Positions 21,502 through 30,132 of a stretch of DNA of 64,000 nucleotides are shown in pieces. The stretch is from Serratia grimesii NBRC 13537 (GTDB lineage: Bacteria > Pseudomonadota > Gammaproteobacteria > Enterobacterales > Enterobacteriaceae): the NCBI RefSeq assembly GCF_001590905.1, contig NZ_BCTT01000007.1, forward strand, positions 124,001-188,000, given 5' to 3'. Position 1 is the stretch's first letter; the number at the start of each line of letters is the position of its first letter. The notes beneath the pieces are model-generated. The model made no database searches, was not told the origin of the DNA, and saw nothing but the letters and a program-made list of their open reading frames with translations. Position numbers and translations under genes: made by a program.

Positions 21502-23163
21502 ATGTCCACCTCCAGATTGCAACAGCAGTTCATTCGTCTGTGGCAACGCTGCCATGGCGAGCCGACCGATACCACGCTGCAAGAGCTGGCCGAAGTGCTC
21601 ACCTGCTCACGTCGTCACGTGCGTTCGCTACTTGGGGCCATGCAGCAGCAAGGCTGGCTGACCTGGCAAGCGGAATCGGGGCGTGGTAAACGTTCGCGGC
21701 TCACCTTCCACTACACTGGCCTGGCATTGCAGCAGCAGCGTGCGGAAGAATTGTTGGAGCAAGACCGTATTGATCAACTGGTGCAACTGGTCGGCGATAA
21801 AAATGTGGTGCGGCAGATGCTGCTGTCCCAACTGGGGCGCAGCTTTCGTCAGGGCAAACATATTCTGCGCGTGCTCTACTATCGCCAGTTGTACAACCTG
21901 TTGCCCGGTTCAGCGTTACGACGTTCGGAAACCCATTTGGCACGGCAGATTTTCAGCGGATTGACGCGCATAAATGAGGAAAACGGGGAACTGGAATCAG
22001 ACCTCGCGCATCATTGGCAAGCTTTAACACCGCTGCATTGGCGTTTTTATCTGCGTCCGGCGATTCATTTTCATCATGGCCGCGAGCTGGAAATGGAGGA
22101 TGTCATCAATACGCTCAGTCGCTTGATGCCACAGCCCCTGTTTTCCCATATCGAGCGCGTGACCTCGCCGACGCCATACGTGATTGACGTGCACCTGCTC
22201 AGCCCCGACTACTGGCTACCCTGGTTGCTGGGTTCTGTGCACGCCATGATCCTCCCACGTGAGTGGCAGAGTCTGCCGGAGTTCTCACGCCATCCAATAG
22301 GAACCGGACCGTACAGTGTGGTACGCAACCACCGCAGCCAGATGAAAATTCACGCCTTCGACGATTACTTTGGTTACCGCGCACTGATCGATGAGGTGAA
22401 CATCTGGGTGCTGCCGGAAGTGACCGAAGAACTGGTGCACTCCGGCGTCCAGTTGCAGGCGGACGACACTGGCAAAAATGAACTGGAAAGCCGGTTGGAA
22501 GAAGGCTGCTATTTCCTGCTGTTTGATCAGCGCTCCTCATTGGCGGCGGATCCGGCCATTCGCAGTTGGCTGTGTGAGTTGATCAACCCGATTTCACTGT
22601 TGAGCAACGCCGGGCCAGTCTATCAACGCTATTGGTCTCCCGCCTATGGCATTCTGCCGCGCTGGCACCATAACCGTGCGCTGGCACTACAATCCAAGCC
22701 GTCTGGGTTAACCGAACTGACACTGACCTTCTACAGCGAACACTCGGAATTCCACGCCATTCAACAAGCGATCGAACCCTTGCTGGTGCAACAGGGTATC
22801 AAGCTAAAGATTCAGATCGTCGATTACGATACCTGGCATAAAGGCGATGCGATCAGCGATGTGTGGCTAGGCAGCGCTAACTTCTATCTGCCGCTGGAAT
22901 TCTCGCTGTTCGCCACGCTGTATGAGTTGCCGCTAATGCAGCACTGCATGAATGAAGATCTCGCTGAAGATGCGACGTTGTGGCGCGCCAATACCTTACC
23001 GCTGGCCGATTTTGGCCGACGTCTGGTCAGCAGCCATCAGCTACACCCGCTGTTCCACCACTGGTTGCAATTGCATGGTCAACGCAGTATGCGCGGTGTG
23101 CGGATGAACACCCTCGGCTGGTTTGATTTTAAATCCGCGTGGTTTGCGCCGCCGGAAGCATAA
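21502..23163 (+). CDS. sgrR: Transcriptional regulator SgrR
   Basis: Activator of sgrS under glucose-phosphate stress; it pairs an N-terminal winged helix with a solute-binding-protein-like domain. From ATG 21502 the protein is 553 residues and begins [17 protein letters not shown], matching E. coli SgrR (551); an earlier in-frame ATG at 21478 would add eight residues not found in the family. The C-terminus [20 protein letters not shown] is also conserved. Divergent from sgrS, as expected for direct control. Confidence 0.96.
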   Translation: MSTSRLQQQFIRLWQRCHGEPTDTTLQELAEVLTCSRRHVRSLLGAMQQQGWLTWQAESGRGKRSRLTFHYTGLALQQQRAEELLEQDRIDQLVQLVGDKNVVRQMLLSQLGRSFRQGKHILRVLYYRQLYNLLPGSALRRSETHLARQIFSGLTRINEENGELESDLAHHWQALTPLHWRFYLRPAIHFHHGRELEMEDVINTLSRLMPQPLFSHIERVTSPTPYVIDVHLLSPDYWLPWLLGSVHAMILPREWQSLPEFSRHPIGTGPYSVVRNHRSQMKIHAFDDYFGYRALIDEVNIWVLPEVTEELVHSGVQLQADDTGKNELESRLEEGCYFLLFDQRSSLAADPAIRSWLCELINPISLLSNAGPVYQRYWSPAYGILPRWHHNRALALQSKPSGLTELTLTFYSEHSEFHAIQQAIEPLLVQQGIKLKIQIVDYDTWHKGDAISDVWLGSANFYLPLEFSLFATLYELPLMQHCMNEDLAEDATLWRANTLPLADFGRRLVSSHQLHPLFHHWLQLHGQRSMRGVRMNTLGWFDFKSAWFAPPEA

Positions 23164-23204
23164 GCGCCTTTCACCGGCGCCCGTTAGTCTTTACAATGGC
23201 GCCG

Positions 23205-23297
23205 TCTCAACGGGGTGCAAAAATGCGGCGTGCCGATTTTGCTGAGAATAAACCCGTCGAACCTGATCCGGTCAATACCGGCGGAGGGATTTGAGCC
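23205..23297 (+). promoter_or_regulatory. TPP riboswitch (THI element)
   Basis: ACGGGGTGC, then GCTGAGAATAAACCC, then GAACCTGATCCGGTCAATACC and GGCGGAGGGA are the ordered conserved blocks of the thiamine pyrophosphate aptamer. It precedes thiB by 67 nt and should shut off thiBPQ when TPP is abundant. Confidence 0.97.
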
Positions 23298-23364
23298 TAG
23301 CGAACCGGCAGCCGCCACTCGCCCCCTCAGATACCCTTGCCCCCTAAATGTTCAGGAGTGCAAA

Positions 23365-24351
23365 GTGGTCAAAAAAAGTCTGCCCTTATTATTGTTGCTG
23401 AGCGCCGCGCCGGTGTTCGCCAAACCTACGCTGACGGTCTACACCTATGATTCCTTCGCTACAGACTGGGGCCCTGGTCCGGCAGTCAAAAAGGCCTTTG
23501 AGGCCCAGTGCGACTGTGAGCTGAAATTCGTCGCACTGGAAGATGGCGTATCACTGCTTAACCGTCTACGTATGGAAGGCAAAAACAGTGCCGCCGACGT
23601 GGTTCTGGGGTTGGACAACAACCTGTTACAGGCCGCGCAGCAAACCGGTTTATTCGCACCAAGCAACGTCGACAGCGCTCAGTTAAGCGTCCCCGGCGGC
23701 TGGCAGGATAAAACCTTCGTGCCTTACGACTACGGCTACTTTGCCTTTGTTTACAATAAAGAAAAACTGAAAAATCCCCCCACAAGCCTGAAAGAACTGG
23801 TCGACAGCGACCAAAATTGGAAAGTGATTTACGAAGATCCTCGCACCAGCACGCCGGGCCTGGGGCTGCTGCTGTGGATGCAGAAAGTCTATGGTGACAA
23901 AGCCCCCGAAGCTTGGCAGAAACTGGCGAAGAAAACCGTCACCGTGACCAAAGGCTGGAGTGAAGCCTACGGTCTGTTCCTGAAAGGTGAAGGCGATCTG
24001 GTGCTCAGCTACACCACCTCTCCGGCCTATCATCTGATTGAAGAGAAAAAAGACAGCTACGCCGCTGCCAACTTTAGCGAAGGTCATTATCTGCAAGTCG
24101 AAGTGGCGGGCAAACTCAAGGCCAGTAAACAACCGGCACTGGCCGAGCGCTTTATGCAATTTATGGTGACTCCAGCGTTCCAGAACACCATTCCTACCGG
24201 TAACTGGATGTACCCGGTGATCAAAACCCAACTACCGGCAGGTTTTGAGCAAATGACCGTACCGCAGACAGCGCTGCAATACAGCGCTGAAGACGTGGCT
24301 AAGCAACGCGGCAACTGGATCCGGGCATGGCAAACCGCCGTCAGCCACTGA
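23365..24351 (+). CDS. thiB: Thiamine-binding periplasmic protein ThiB
   Basis: Substrate-binding protein of the thiamine/TPP ABC importer. From the GTG at 23365 the protein has 328 residues: a signal peptide VVKKSLPLLLLLSAAPVFA cleaved around residue 19, then KPTLTVYTYDSFATDWGPGP, the ThiB fold. The GTG is chosen because CAGGAG lies 6 nt upstream and E. coli also uses GTG here; the longer open frame to 23215 runs through the riboswitch and is rejected. First gene of thiBPQ; it overlaps thiP by 25 nt. Confidence 0.96.
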   Translation: MVKKSLPLLLLLSAAPVFAKPTLTVYTYDSFATDWGPGPAVKKAFEAQCDCELKFVALEDGVSLLNRLRMEGKNSAADVVLGLDNNLLQAAQQTGLFAPSNVDSAQLSVPGGWQDKTFVPYDYGYFAFVYNKEKLKNPPTSLKELVDSDQNWKVIYEDPRTSTPGLGLLLWMQKVYGDKAPEAWQKLAKKTVTVTKGWSEAYGLFLKGEGDLVLSYTTSPAYHLIEEKKDSYAAANFSEGHYLQVEVAGKLKASKQPALAERFMQFMVTPAFQNTIPTGNWMYPVIKTQLPAGFEQMTVPQTALQYSAEDVAKQRGNWIRAWQTAVSH

Positions 24352-25934
24352 TCCCACGCTGGTTATGGCCGGGGCTGCTGGCTTCCGGTCTGATCCTGAC
24401 CATCGCCGTACTGGCGATGGGTTCGCTGTGGCGACACGCGCCCGAAAGCGACTTGCGGGGTCTGTGGCAGGACAGCTACCTGTGGCATGTGGTGCGTTTC
24501 ACCTTCTGGCAGGCGTTGTTGTCGGCGCTGATCTCGGTGCTGCCCGCGATCCTGTTGGCACGCGCACTGTTCCGCCGCCGTTTCCCCGGCCGCCAGTTAC
24601 TGCTGCGACTGTGCGCCATGACGCTGGTGCTGCCGGTACTGGTGGCGGTGTTCGGCCTGCTCAGTGTTTATGGCCGACAAGGCTGGCTGGCTGCAATATG
24701 CGGTTGGCTCGGCATTAACTACAGTTTCTCCCCTTACGGCTTGCAGGGCATCCTGTTGGCACACATGTTCTTCAACCTGCCGCTGGCGACTCGCTTGCTG
24801 CTGCAGGCACTGGAAAATATTCCGGTCGAACAACGCCAATTAGCGGCCCAGCTTGGCATGAGCGGCTGGCAGCAATTCCGCTTCGTTGAGTGGCCAGCAC
24901 TGCGTCGCCAGATCCTGCCGAGCGGTGCACTGATCTTTATGCTGTGCTTTGCCAGCTTCGCCACCGTGTTGTCACTGGGCGGCGGGCCGCAGGCCACCAC
25001 CATCGAACTGGCGATCTACCAGGCACTCAGCTATGACTACGATCTCAGCCGCGCTGCACTGCTGGCACTGATCCAACTGGCCTGCTGCCTGGGGCTGGTG
25101 GTGCTCAGCCAGCGCTTGAGTCAGGCGCTGCCCGTGGGCAGTACCCATGCCAACATCTGGCGCAATCCGGAAGACAGCTTGTGGCGCCGCGTGAGCGATT
25201 TTTTGCTGATTGCCGCCGCGCTGCTACTGCTGCTGCCCCCGCTGTTGGCCGTCATTGCCGACGGTGCCAACCAAAGCCTGGTCAGCGTACTGCAACAACA
25301 GGTGCTGTGGCAGGCGTTATTCACCTCGTTACGTATTGCTCTCGGTGCCGGTGCGCTGTGCGTGGTACTGACCATGATGCTGCTGTGGAGCAGCCGTGAG
25401 CTGAAGTTGCAACAGCGGCTGCGCTGGGGACAGCGACTTGAGCTGAGCGGTATGGTGATCCTGGCAATGCCGGGTATCGTGCTGGCGACCGGCTTCTTCT
25501 TGTTGTTAAGCGATACCGTGGGGCTGCCGCAGTCGCCGTATGCGCTGGTGATCCTCACCAATGCACTGATGGCGGTGCCCTACGCGCTGAAAGTGCTGGA
25601 AAACCCGATGCGTGACCTGGCCGAACGCTATAACCCGCTGTGCCTGTCGCTGGATATCCACGGCTGGCAGCGACTGCGGCTTATCGAACTAAAAGCATTG
25701 CGCCGCCCACTGGCCCAGGCGCTGGCCTTCGCCTGCGTACTGTCGATTGGCGATTTCGGTGTGGTGGCCCTGTTTGGCAACGAGCACTTCCGCACCCTGC
25801 CTTTTTACCTGTATCAGCAGATTGGTGCCTATCGCAGTAATGACGGCGCTGTCACCGCACTGTTGCTGCTACTGTTGTGCTTCCTGCTGTTTACCCTGAT
25901 CGAACGTTTACCGGGCCGCCATGATAGATCTTGA
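24327..25934 (+). CDS. thiP: Thiamine ABC transporter permease ThiP
   Basis: Inner-membrane permease with two fused binding-protein-dependent transport domains (535 residues, about 12 hydrophobic segments). Each half has the cytoplasmic EAA-type loop contacting Thi[21 protein letters not shown] and the equivalent [20 protein letters not shown]. It overlaps thiB by 25 nt and thiQ by 14 nt, so the operon is tightly coupled. Under TPP riboswitch control. Confidence 0.95.
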   Translation: MANRRQPLIPRWLWPGLLASGLILTIAVLAMGSLWRHAPESDLRGLWQDSYLWHVVRFTFWQALLSALISVLPAILLARALFRRRFPGRQLLLRLCAMTLVLPVLVAVFGLLSVYGRQGWLAAICGWLGINYSFSPYGLQGILLAHMFFNLPLATRLLLQALENIPVEQRQLAAQLGMSGWQQFRFVEWPALRRQILPSGALIFMLCFASFATVLSLGGGPQATTIELAIYQALSYDYDLSRAALLALIQLACCLGLVVLSQRLSQALPVGSTHANIWRNPEDSLWRRVSDFLLIAAALLLLLPPLLAVIADGANQSLVSVLQQQVLWQALFTSLRIALGAGALCVVLTMMLLWSSRELKLQQRLRWGQRLELSGMVILAMPGIVLATGFFLLLSDTVGLPQSPYALVILTNALMAVPYALKVLENPMRDLAERYNPLCLSLDIHGWQRLRLIELKALRRPLAQALAFACVLSIGDFGVVALFGNEHFRTLPFYLYQQIGAYRSNDGAVTALLLLLLCFLLFTLIERLPGRHDRS

Positions 25935-26625
25935 AAAACTGACCTACCTGTATGAACACCTGCCAATGCGCTTTGATCTACGCATTGAACCAGGCGAACG
26001 TGTCGCGGTGCTTGGCCCCAGCGGGGCGGGCAAAAGTACGCTTCTTAGCCTGATTGCCGGGTTCCTGTCAGCCACCAGCGGTGAACTGCGGCTAGATGGC
26101 AGCGACCACACCACAACGCCACCGGCTAAACGCCCTGTTTCGATGCTGTTTCAGGAAAATAACCTGTTCGCCCATCTGACGGTGGCGCAAAACATCGGAT
26201 TAGGTTTGGATCCCGGATTGCGGCTGAACGAAGAACAGAAGCAACAGTTGGCACAAATAGCGCGACAAGTCGGATTGGAAGAACATGTACTGCGCCTGCC
26301 GTCACAGCTATCCGGGGGGCAGCGACAGCGTGCAGCCTTGGCCCGCTGTCTGATCAGGCAACAGCCAATCCTGTTGCTCGACGAGCCTTTTTCAGCACTC
26401 GACCCAGCACTGCGCAATGAAATGTTGCAGCTACTGCAAGAAGTTTGCGACCAGCGCAACCTGACATTGCTGATGGTCTCTCACAACCTGGATGATGCTG
26501 CACGTATTGCGCCACGCACCTTACTCGTGGTCGACGGCCGTATTTATTATGACGGCCCAACGCTGGCGTTACTGGACGGCAGCGCCCCAGAGGCCAAGGT
26601 GCTCGGCATTTCACACAAAGCGTGA
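25921..26625 (+). CDS. thiQ: Thiamine ABC transporter ATPase ThiQ
   Basis: Nucleotide-binding subunit that energises thiamine uptake. The 234 residues show Walker [10 protein letters not shown] at 32-40, the signature [13 protein letters not shown] from 130, Walker [12 protein letters not shown] at 151-161 and a switch histidine in [11 protein letters not shown]. coli ThiQ has 232 residues. Last gene of the operon; ivbL starts 103 nt downstream. Confidence 0.96.
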   Translation: MIDLEKLTYLYEHLPMRFDLRIEPGERVAVLGPSGAGKSTLLSLIAGFLSATSGELRLDGSDHTTTPPAKRPVSMLFQENNLFAHLTVAQNIGLGLDPGLRLNEEQKQQLAQIARQVGLEEHVLRLPSQLSGGQRQRAALARCLIRQQPILLLDEPFSALDPALRNEMLQLLQEVCDQRNLTLLMVSHNLDDAARIAPRTLLVVDGRIYYDGPTLALLDGSAPEAKVLGISHKA

Positions 26626-26728
26626 TCCGCAGCGCGTTTTTTATGCTGCGCAAATAAACCTGTTGTGCGAATTTTGCGCCTGTGGTTTTATAAAATCCTG
26701 ACTTTTTTTACTGATGATAAGGTTCCCT

Positions 26729-26830
26729 GTGATCGCATCCTCGCTGACTTCGACCCTACTAGTTACCGCGCTACCAGCCGCGGTGATGGTCGTCGTGCGT
26801 GTGGTGGTGGTCGTCGGCAATGCGCCGTAG
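26729..26830 (+). CDS. ivbL: ilvBN leader peptide IvbL
   Basis: 33-codon attenuator leader. It ends AAVMVVVRVVVVVGNAP, nearly identical to the end of E. coli IvbL, and is packed with valine codons (plus leucines earlier), so stalling senses valine and leucine tRNA charging. The GTG at 26729 has TAAGG six nt upstream; an in-frame ATG at 26714 would add five residues but has no RBS. Confidence 0.93.
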   Translation: MIASSLTSTLLVTALPAAVMVVVRVVVVVGNAP

Positions 26831-26855
26831 GGTCCGAATCAACGCATCGATTCCC

Positions 26856-26888
26856 AAACCCCGCCGGCGCAAACCGGGCGGGGTTTTT
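26856..26888 (+). terminator. ilvBN attenuator terminator
   Basis: AAACCCCGCC (26856-26865) pairs perfectly with GGCGGGGTTT (26877-26886), followed by further T residues. It lies between ivbL and ilvB. Confidence 0.92.
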
Positions 26889-26941
26889 AGTTTCAGCCCC
26901 CTGCCCAGAAAAGCGAACCGGCCTTGAGAAAGGATAGGAAC

Positions 26942-28636
26942 ATGGCAATTTCGGGCACGCCACAGCAAGGCAACCGCTTCACCGGCGCACAGCTGATCGT
27001 TCATCTGCTGGAACGTCAGGGCATCACCACCGTTGCCGGCATTCCCGGCGGCGCTGCACTGCCGCTGTATGACGCACTGAGCCAAAGCACCCGCATTCAT
27101 CACGTACTGGCACGCCACGAACAGGGCGCGGGCTTTATGGCACAAGGCATGGCACGTGCCAATGGCAAGGCGGCGGTATGTATCGCTTCCAGCGGACCGG
27201 GCGCAACAAATCTGGTCACCGCTATCGCTGACGCCAAGCTCGATTCCATCCCGCTGGTATGCATCACCGGCCAAGTGCCTTCCTCAATGATCGGCACCGA
27301 CGCCTTCCAGGAAGTAGATACCTACGGCATCTCGATTCCTATCACCAAGCACAACCATTTGGTACGCGATATCCGCGAACTGCCGCAAGTGATCTGTGAT
27401 GCATTTCGGATTGCAGAATCCGGTCGTCCTGGTCCTGTATGGATCGACGTGCCTAAAGATGTACAAACTGCGGTGATCGATTTGGATGAACTGCCGCCGA
27501 TCGCCATTCCCGATGCGGCACCGGCCTTTGAGGCCTCTGACGTAACCCAGGCCGCTGCGATGATCAACCAGGCCAAACGCCCGGTACTGTATCTGGGTGG
27601 TGGCATCATCTGCGCCAATGCTTACCAACAGGCGATTGAGTTGGCGGAACGCGCCAACCTGCCGACCACCATGACGCTGATGGCGTTGGGTGCGATGCCG
27701 GTGCAACACCCGCTGTCGCTGGGCATGCTGGGGATGCATGCAGCACGCAGCACCAACTTTATTCTGCAAGAGGCCGATCTGCTGATCGTACTGGGCGCCC
27801 GCTTTGACGATCGGGCGATTGGCAAAACCGAGCAGTTCTGCCCGAACGCCGCCATCATTCATGTGGATATCGATCGTGCCGAACTGGGCAAGGTGAAACA
27901 GGCCAATATTGCCATTCACGCCGATGTTGGCCAGGTATTGCAACAGCTGTTACCACAGATTGAGGCGCAGCCGCGCAGCGAATGGCTGGACACCGTCAAC
28001 GGCCTGAAGCGCGAGTTCCCATTCAGCATGCCGGATGCCGAAGATCCACTGAGCCACTATGGGCTGGTGCTGGCTGCTGCGCGCTGCGTGGATGAAAGCG
28101 CCATTATCACCACCGACGTGGGCCAGCATCAAATGTGGGTGGCGCAGGCCTACCCGCTGAGTCGTCCGCGCCAGTGGCTGACCTCCGGCGGATTGGGCAC
28201 CATGGGCTTCGGTCTGCCGGCAGCGATAGGCGCAGCCCTGGCCGAACCGCAGCGCAAGGTGCTGTGCTTCTCCGGTGACGGCAGCCTGATGATGAACATT
28301 CAGGAAATGGCCACCGCCGTTGAGCATGATCTGGACGTGAAAATTATCCTGATGAACAATCAGGCGTTGGGACTGGTACATCAGCAGCAAACCCTGTTTT
28401 ATCAGCAGCGTATTTTTGCCGCCGCCTATCCCAAGCGTACCGACTTTATCAAGATTGCCGCCGGTTTCGGGTTGGACACCTGCGATTTGAACGCCGCTGA
28501 AGATCCGCAAGCCGCTCTCGCAGAAGCGATCCAACGCCCGGGCCCTTGTCTGATCCACGCGCTGATCGATATCAATGAAAAAGTCTTCCCGATGGTGCCG
28601 CCGGGTGCCGCTAACATCGACATGATTGGAGAATAA
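26942..28636 (+). CDS. ilvB: Acetohydroxyacid synthase I large subunit IlvB
   Basis: Valine-sensitive ThDP-dependent enzyme condensing pyruvate units for branched-chain amino acids. From ATG 26942 (AGGATAGGAAC upstream) it has 564 residues; six earlier codons are rejected because the RBS lies there. RHEQGAGFMAQGMARANGK holds the catalytic Glu and GDGSLMMNIQEMATA...NNQALG the ThDP/Mg motif. Highly similar to E. coli IlvB (562). In E. coli this operon is far away near uhp; here it sits between thiQ and yabI. Confidence 0.97.
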   Translation: MAISGTPQQGNRFTGAQLIVHLLERQGITTVAGIPGGAALPLYDALSQSTRIHHVLARHEQGAGFMAQGMARANGKAAVCIASSGPGATNLVTAIADAKLDSIPLVCITGQVPSSMIGTDAFQEVDTYGISIPITKHNHLVRDIRELPQVICDAFRIAESGRPGPVWIDVPKDVQTAVIDLDELPPIAIPDAAPAFEASDVTQAAAMINQAKRPVLYLGGGIICANAYQQAIELAERANLPTTMTLMALGAMPVQHPLSLGMLGMHAARSTNFILQEADLLIVLGARFDDRAIGKTEQFCPNAAIIHVDIDRAELGKVKQANIAIHADVGQVLQQLLPQIEAQPRSEWLDTVNGLKREFPFSMPDAEDPLSHYGLVLAAARCVDESAIITTDVGQHQMWVAQAYPLSRPRQWLTSGGLGTMGFGLPAAIGAALAEPQRKVLCFSGDGSLMMNIQEMATAVEHDLDVKIILMNNQALGLVHQQQTLFYQQRIFAAAYPKRTDFIKIAAGFGLDTCDLNAAEDPQAALAEAIQRPGPCLIHALIDINEKVFPMVPPGAANIDMIGE

Positions 28637-28639
28637 GCC

Positions 28640-28933
28640 ATGTCAGAACAATACAATAACCCGCAGGTAATCCTGGAGCTGACGGTACGTAACCATCCCG
28701 GCGTGATGTCGCATGTGTGCGGTCTGTTCGCCCGCCGTGCCTTTAACGTGGAAGGCATTCTGTGTCTACCGCTGAAAGACGGTAAACAGAGCCGCATCTG
28801 GCTATTGGTAGCGGACGATCAACGACTGATGCAGATGATAAGCCAAGTGGAAAAACTCGAAGATGTGTTGCAGGTAAAGCGCCACAGCGAAGACGTGCGG
28901 GTATTCGAACAGTTGGAGGCCTTCTTCCAGTAA
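28640..28933 (+). CDS. ilvN: Acetohydroxyacid synthase I small subunit IlvN
   Basis: 97-residue regulatory subunit made of a single ACT domain ([20 protein letters not shown]), binding valine. Length matches E. coli IlvN (96). It starts 3 nt after the ilvB stop. A GGGGG-N7-CCCCC hairpin follows the stop by 8 nt. Confidence 0.96.
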   Translation: MSEQYNNPQVILELTVRNHPGVMSHVCGLFARRAFNVEGILCLPLKDGKQSRIWLLVADDQRLMQMISQVEKLEDVLQVKRHSEDVRVFEQLEAFFQ

Positions 28934-28941
28934 TGTACAGA

Positions 28942-28964
28942 GGGGGCGTTACACCCCCGAGTTT
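28942..28964 (+). terminator. Possible ilvBN terminator
   Basis: GGGGG-CGTTACA-CCCCC (28942-28958) followed by GAGTTT. The stem is strong but the T tract is only three bases, so this is a moderate call. Confidence 0.5.
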
Positions 28965-28967
28965 GAT

Positions 28968-29109
28968 GACAAAGTTGTCTTTGGACCCGAGATACCCGGG
29001 CCTAGCGCACCGAGGAACCATTATGGGACACGTCCATGTGTCCCACCCTATGGGCCGACTGAAAGTCGTTCCAATTTGCTCCCGGCAAATTGGTCGGCGG
29101 ACAAGCCGC
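28968..29109. repeat. Array of six short hairpins
   Basis: Six inverted repeats occur in 142 nt: GACAA/TTGTC (28968-28979), CCCG/CGGG (28986-29000), TGGGACAC/GTGTCCCA (29024-29045), CGACT/AGTCG (29056-29068), CCAATTTGC/GCAAATTGG (29071-29093) and GCGG/CCGC (29097-29109). Stems of 8 and 9 bp are perfect. Not ERIC. The region lies between convergent ilvN and yabI; it may be an interspersed structured repeat, which one window cannot prove. Confidence 0.55.
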
Positions 29110-29177
29110 TACGACCCCTTCGGCACGCTCTCCCTAATAACGGGCTTGGTCAGCAGTCTGAAGTGAATACCCTCTTG

Positions 29178-29948
29178 TTACTGCCCTGCCAGCACCTTCC
29201 AAAGTAAATGCCGGTAAACCGGCATTAGCGGCTGTTGGGACAGGTAATAAAAGGTGCCGATCGCCAGGATCCAACTCAGCACGCAGGCTATCCGTAGCCG
29301 CAGTGGCGACAACCATTGGCTCAAGCGGTCATTGCTGCGTTTACCTTCACGCCACCAGCGCCAGCTCAGCCAGGCGGCCAGCCAAATCAGCATCGCCACC
29401 GCAAACAGCAACCATTTGAATAATGCACTGTTAGCGCTGGCAGGAATGTCGATCGCCACACCAGCCAGAATACCCGGGAAAAAATAGACCGGTGGCCAGG
29501 TGATACAGCCGATAATGTTCGGCAATGCGAATTTGTACGGCGGTAAATCCAACATCCCGGCGACCATCGGTACCAGTGGACGCGTCGGGCCAATAAAACG
29601 ACCAATCAGAATGGTCGCCATACTATGCTGATGTAACGCATGCTCGGTCTTGTCGAGCATCGCCTTGTTCTTTTTCAGGAAGGACCAACGGTGCAACGGC
29701 CCTTTGAAGGCACGACCGATAAAGTAAGAAATCCAGTCGCCCAAAAGACAGCCGACAATACCTGCCGCCCAGGCGTAATAGAAGTCAACCTGACCACTGC
29801 CGATCAATGCACCGATACTGGCCATCATCACCGTGCCGGGCAACAATAATCCCACCAGCGCCAATGACTCCAAAAACGCGACAAGCATGACGACCATCAG
29901 AGTGAAAGCCAAAGACTGGGTAATTAAATGCTGTAAATAGGCTTCCAT
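29178..29948 (-). CDS. yabI: DedA-family membrane protein YabI
   Basis: DedA/VTT-family inner-membrane protein; the family is implicated in undecaprenyl-phosphate or phospholipid translocation and in proton-motive-force homeostasis, while YabI itself is not well defined. The 256 residues contain FLESLALVGLLLPGTV with the conserved acidic residue, and GRFIGPTRPLVPMVAGML with the family arginines. E. coli YabI has 254 residues and also lies near thiQ. In E. coli araCBAD separates yabI from polB; here polB follows directly in the opposite orientation. Confidence 0.92.
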   Translation of the reverse strand: MEAYLQHLITQSLAFTLMVVMLVAFLESLALVGLLLPGTVMMASIGALIGSGQVDFYYAWAAGIVGCLLGDWISYFIGRAFKGPLHRWSFLKKNKAMLDKTEHALHQHSMATILIGRFIGPTRPLVPMVAGMLDLPPYKFALPNIIGCITWPPVYFFPGILAGVAIDIPASANSALFKWLLFAVAMLIWLAAWLSWRWWREGKRSNDRLSQWLSPLRLRIACVLSWILAIGTFYYLSQQPLMPVYRHLLWKVLAGQ

Positions 29949-30064
29949 TAAACCTCTGTTGGTTATCCAAAGCGCGTGGGCGTGGGATTGTCAGGTGCGA
30001 CCGGAAACGAGTCAACCGGTGAATTGTATGGTTTTTTGGCAGAACTGTGTGCTAATAGACAATT

Positions 30065-30082
30065 ACTGTATAAAAACCCATA
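30065..30082 (+). promoter_or_regulatory. Candidate degenerate LexA box upstream of polB
   Basis: TACTGTATAAAAACCCAT has a near-perfect LexA left half (TACTGTATA) but CCAT where ACAG is expected. E. coli polB carries an SOS box at this place. About 50 nt before the ATG. Confidence 0.4.
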
Positions 30083-30132
30083 CTATAGTCTATATATTCT
30101 CCCTTATAGCTTAGCTTGTCAGGAACAGCGCG

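Noticed and set aside
23215-23364. 50-codon N-terminal extension of ThiB
   Set aside because: It would translate the TPP riboswitch; GTG 23365 has an RBS and starts a signal peptide.
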